Assembly: GCA_041739345.1 (NCBI GenBank)
Contig: JBGSNZ010000004.1
Coordinates: forward strand, 124,001-188,000
Direction of reading: 5' to 3'
DNA length: 64,000 nt
Source: DIGJ01 sp041739345
Lineage (GTDB): Bacteria; Bacillota; Clostridia; Lachnospirales; Lachnospiraceae
The notes beneath the pieces were generated by a model. It searched no databases. It was not told the origin of the DNA and saw only the letters and a program-made list of their open reading frames with translations. Both the position numbers and the translations under genes were made by a program. Positions within the stretch are counted from its first letter, which is position 1; every line of letters starts with the position of its first letter. Shown one piece after another: positions 60,885 to 64,000 of this stretch.

Positions 60885-63416
60885 ATGGATGAACATATCT
60901 TTGATAAGGTACATGAAGTAGACCTTAAAAAAACCATGGAAACATCATATATTGATTATGCCATGTCAGTAATTGCTTCTCGTGCCTTACCAGATGTAAG
61001 AGATGGTTTAAAACCGGTACAAAGAAGAATTTTATACGCAATGATAGAGCTTAATAACGGTCCGGACAAACCTCACCGTAAATGTGCTCGTATTGTTGGT
61101 GATACAATGGGTAAATATCATCCTCATGGTGATAGTTCTATTTATGGTGCATTGGTTAATCTTGCTCAGGACTGGTCAACGAGATATCCACTGGTAGACG
61201 GACATGGAAATTTTGGTTCAGTTGACGGTGATGGCGCAGCTGCAATGCGTTATACAGAAGCACGACTTAGTAAAATTTCTATGGAAATGCTTTCTGATAT
61301 CAATAAAAATACCGTAGATTTTATACCAAACTTTGATGAGACAGAAAAAGAGCCAGTAGTATTACCAGCTCGATTTCCTAATCTTTTAGTAAATGGAACC
61401 TCCGGTATTGCGGTAGGTATGGCTACGAATATTCCACCTCACAATTTGCGTGAGGTTATTAGTGCTGTTGTTAAAATTATTGATAACAAAGTAGAAGAAG
61501 ATAGAGGAACTACACTCGAAGAAATTTTACCAATTATCAAAGGTCCTGATTTTCCGACAGGCTCTACTATTTTAGGTACTCGTGGTATTGAAGAAGCGTA
61601 CCGCACGGGACGTGGTAAGATACGCGTAAGAGCAATAACAGACATTGAAGCTATGCCAAATGGTAAGAACCGTATTGTTGTTACTGAACTTCCATACATG
61701 GTAAATAAGGCTCGTTTGATTGAAAAAATTGCAGAGTTACATAAAGATAAAAAGATTGATGGTATTACAGAACTTCGTGATGAATCGGACCGTCAAGGAA
61801 TGCGTATTTGTATTGAACTTCGCCGTGATGCGAATGCAAATGTAATTTTAAATCAGTTATACAAGCATACTCAGTTGCAGGATACATTTGGTGTTAACAT
61901 GCTTGCATTAGTAAATAATGAGCCATTGGTTATGAATCTTTTACAGATGCTTCAGTTTTATTTGAAACATCAGGAAGAAGTAGTTACCAGAAGAACCCAG
62001 TACGATTTGAATAAAGCACAGGAGCGAGCTCATATTTTAGAGGGCTTACTAATTGCATTAGATAATATTGACCGTATTATTAAAATTATTCGTGGTTCCA
62101 AAAATGTACAAATAGCAAAAGAAAGCTTAATACAAGAATTCACTCTTAGCGAGGTTCAGGCTCAAGCAATTATAGATATGAGACTTCGTGCATTAACTGG
62201 CTTGGAACGTGAAAAATTAGAATCGGAATATGCTGAATTGGAGAAAAAAATTCAAGAATTTATTGCAATTCTTGGTGATAAAAAACTTTTACTTGGTGTA
62301 ATTAAAGAAGAAATTTGCTTTATTCGTGATAGATATGGAGATGAGAGACGAACTGCCATTGGATTTGACGAATACGATATTTCGATGGAAGACTTAATTC
62401 CAGTAGAAAATACGATAATTGCAATGACAAAATTAGGATATATCAAACGTATGACGGTTGATAATTTCAAGAGTCAACATCGTGGTGGTAAAGGAATCAA
62501 AGGAATGCAAACCATTGATGAAGATTATATTGAAGATTTGTTTATGACAACGACTCATCATTTTGTTATGTTCTTTACGAATAAGGGTAGAGTTTATCGC
62601 CTAAAAGCCTATGAGATTCCAGAATCTAGTCGTACAGCAAGAGGTACAGCAATCGTAAATCTGCTTCAGTTATTACCAGAAGAAAAGATAACAGCTGTTA
62701 TTACTACGAAAGAATTCGAAGAAGAAAAATACCTCTTTATGGCAACAAAAAATGGAATTGTAAAGAAAACACCATTGGAAGAATATATGAATATTCGAAA
62801 AACTGGACTTCAGGCAATTAACCTTCGGGAAGACGATGAATTAATTGAAGTTAAAGTAACAGACAAAGAAAAAGATATATTCCTTGTAACAAAACTTGGT
62901 CAATGTATTCGTTTTGATGAGAATGATGTACGTCCAACCGGTAGAACTTCTATGGGTGTTATTGGTATGAATTTATCCTATGATGATGAGATTATTGGAA
63001 TGCAGCTAAATACGCAAGGTGATTATCTGTTATTAGTTTCAGAATATGGATTAGGAAAACGTACAAAAATTAGTGAATTTAGTGTACAACGTCGTGGTGG
63101 TAAAGGTGTCAAATGTTATAAAATTACAGAAAAAACAGGAAATGTAGTAGGCGTTAAAGCAGTTGATGAAGAAAATGAAATTATGATGATTACAACAGAA
63201 GGAATTATTATTCGAATTCTTTGTAGTCAAATTTCTGAAATTGGCCGTATTACTTCTGGTGTAAAACTTATGAACCTAGATCAGAAAAAGTCTATTAAAG
63301 TTGCAAGTATAGCAAAAGTTCGTGAAAGTGAAGCGGATATTTCTGAAGAAGTATTAGATGAAATGCTTCTAGAAGACGATACTATAATAATTGAAGAGAT
63401 TAATATAGAAGAATAG
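60885..63416 (+). CDS. gyrA: DNA gyrase subunit A
   Basis: 843 residues. The catalytic Tyr123 lies in AAMRYTEARL, and the quinolone region reads HPHGDSSIYGALVNLAQDW. The C-terminal propeller has GyrA-box-like QHRGGKG and later QRRGGKG, showing that it is gyrase and not topoisomerase IV. The residue matching E. coli Asp87 is Gly88. The tail is acidic. GGAGC precedes the ATG after a 73-bp spacer. Confidence 0.98.
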   Translation: MDEHIFDKVHEVDLKKTMETSYIDYAMSVIASRALPDVRDGLKPVQRRILYAMIELNNGPDKPHRKCARIVGDTMGKYHPHGDSSIYGALVNLAQDWSTRYPLVDGHGNFGSVDGDGAAAMRYTEARLSKISMEMLSDINKNTVDFIPNFDETEKEPVVLPARFPNLLVNGTSGIAVGMATNIPPHNLREVISAVVKIIDNKVEEDRGTTLEEILPIIKGPDFPTGSTILGTRGIEEAYRTGRGKIRVRAITDIEAMPNGKNRIVVTELPYMVNKARLIEKIAELHKDKKIDGITELRDESDRQGMRICIELRRDANANVILNQLYKHTQLQDTFGVNMLALVNNEPLVMNLLQMLQFYLKHQEEVVTRRTQYDLNKAQERAHILEGLLIALDNIDRIIKIIRGSKNVQIAKESLIQEFTLSEVQAQAIIDMRLRALTGLEREKLESEYAELEKKIQEFIAILGDKKLLLGVIKEEICFIRDRYGDERRTAIGFDEYDISMEDLIPVENTIIAMTKLGYIKRMTVDNFKSQHRGGKGIKGMQTIDEDYIEDLFMTTTHHFVMFFTNKGRVYRLKAYEIPESSRTARGTAIVNLLQLLPEEKITAVITTKEFEEEKYLFMATKNGIVKKTPLEEYMNIRKTGLQAINLREDDELIEVKVTDKEKDIFLVTKLGQCIRFDENDVRPTGRTSMGVIGMNLSYDDEIIGMQLNTQGDYLLLVSEYGLGKRTKISEFSVQRRGGKGVKCYKITEKTGNVVGVKAVDEENEIMMITTEGIIIRILCSQISEIGRITSGVKLMNLDQKKSIKVASIAKVRESEADISEEVLDEMLLEDDTIIIEEINIEE

Positions 63417-63423
63417 GTAAATG

Positions 63424-63463
63424 GAATCAGGATAAGAATTAACTTGTCCTGATTCTTTTTTTT
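63424..63463 (+). terminator. Terminator after gyrA
   Basis: GAATCAGGATAAG pairs with CTTGTCCTGATTC (one mismatch) and eight T follow. Confidence 0.9.
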
Positions 63464-63535
63464 ATGCTATTATAAAATAATGAGATGAAAACACTATATA
63501 TAAAAGAATTTCAATATAAAAATTGAGGATAAAAA

Positions 63536-64000
63536 ATGGATGAAATAATTGAGGCAATAAATAAGTTTATACCATGCTGCGAACAAGAGTCCAAAGATAA
63601 AGAAATTATTTTAAATCTTATAAAAGAAAAAGAAGAGATGATTTTAAAAAGAGACAGCGAAGTATACCATATCACAAGTTCAGGATTTGCAATAAATGAA
63701 AAACGAGACAAATTTTTACTCGTTCATCATAATATATATGATACTTGGTCATGGATAGGTGGACATGCGGATGGAGAAACTAACTTAATTTCAGTGGCCT
63801 GTCGCGAAGTCAAAGAAGAAAGTGGAGTTGTTCATATTAAGCCAGAGAAAAATGAAATATTAAGTATTGATATTTTGACAACAAGTTCTCATTATCGAAA
63901 TGAAACGTTCGTGCCATCACATTTACACTTAAATATATCCTATCTATTCATTGTTAATGAAAACGACCCAGTAACAATAAAACCAGATGAAAACAGTGCA
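63536..64000 (+). CDS. NUDIX hydrolase, truncated by the window edge
   Basis: 155 residues present; the C-terminus is cut off. The NUDIX box is GGHADGETN followed by CREVKEESG, a known variant with the first Glu shifted one position. N-terminal segment with FAINEKRDKFLLVHHN and WSWIGGH matches the fold. It hydrolyses a nucleoside diphosphate linked to another group; the substrate is unknown. GAGGAT precedes the ATG. Confidence 0.88.
   Translation, partial: MDEIIEAINKFIPCCEQESKDKEIILNLIKEKEEMILKRDSEVYHITSSGFAINEKRDKFLLVHHNIYDTWSWIGGHADGETNLISVACREVKEESGVVHIKPEKNEILSIDILTTSSHYRNETFVPSHLHLNISYLFIVNENDPVTIKPDENSA

Overview
This AT-rich window comes from a Gram-positive, low-GC Clostridia genome and spans the chromosomal replication origin. 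The order rpmH-rnpA-yidD-yidC-jag-mnmE-mnmG-rsmG-parA-parB on the left and dnaA-dnaN-yaaA-recF-gyrB-gyrA on the right is the classic Firmicutes origin layout. The large SRP RNA, strong Shine-Dalgarno sites, a CBS-type family II pyrophosphatase, DUF3881/DUF4446-like proteins and a V/A-type ATPase operon point to a Lachnospiraceae member (Clostridium cluster XIVa, something like Lachnoclostridium phytofermentans). The species is an inference from gene content, not a database match.

Layout. 1-5.1 kb (minus strand): N-terminal part of a copper ATPase with a CsoR-type operator, murA, a shikimate-kinase homologue, an OLD-family ATPase/TOPRIM nuclease and a flavin reductase. 5.2-11 kb: a small Ig-like protein, CBS-pyrophosphatase, then an unusual pair made of a TPR protein ending in a degenerate AAA+ domain and a large protein with a cNMP-like domain. 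11-18 kb: SRP RNA and tadA, a GNAT, an unknown protein, a TraX / two-component / LMW-phosphatase operon, and a PadR-DUF1700-small membrane protein operon with a clear palindromic operator. 18-25 kb: secreted Ig-like protein, secreted serine hydrolase, phosphate transporter with its PhoU-like partner, and a LysM-GH18 spore-type protein lacking the catalytic motif. 25-35 kb: tRNA-Lys, trxA, trmB and a complete nine-gene V/A-type ATPase operon on the plus strand. 35-43.6 kb: D,D-carboxypeptidase, DEDDh exonuclease, a membrane coiled-coil protein with repeated FliM-like motifs, serS, tRNA-Arg, DUF3881, HD-GYP and DUF4446 proteins. 43.6-54.3 kb: parB/parA with parS-like sites, a soluble DegS/DegU-like pair, a GNAT and the rsmG-to-rpmH block. 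54.3-54.8 kb: oriC with DnaA boxes. 54.8-64 kb: replication genes and a truncated NUDIX hydrolase.

Strand logic. Left of the origin most genes lie on the minus strand and right of it on the plus strand, so most transcription follows the forks. The ATPase operon and dacF-like gene (26.6-36.8 kb) run head-on to the leftward fork. No insertion sequence, prophage or CRISPR array was recognised. The most interesting leads are the pseudo-AAA+/cNMP-like pair, the membrane protein with FliM-like repeats, the catalytically dead GH18 protein, and a parS-like site inside a terminator hairpin.
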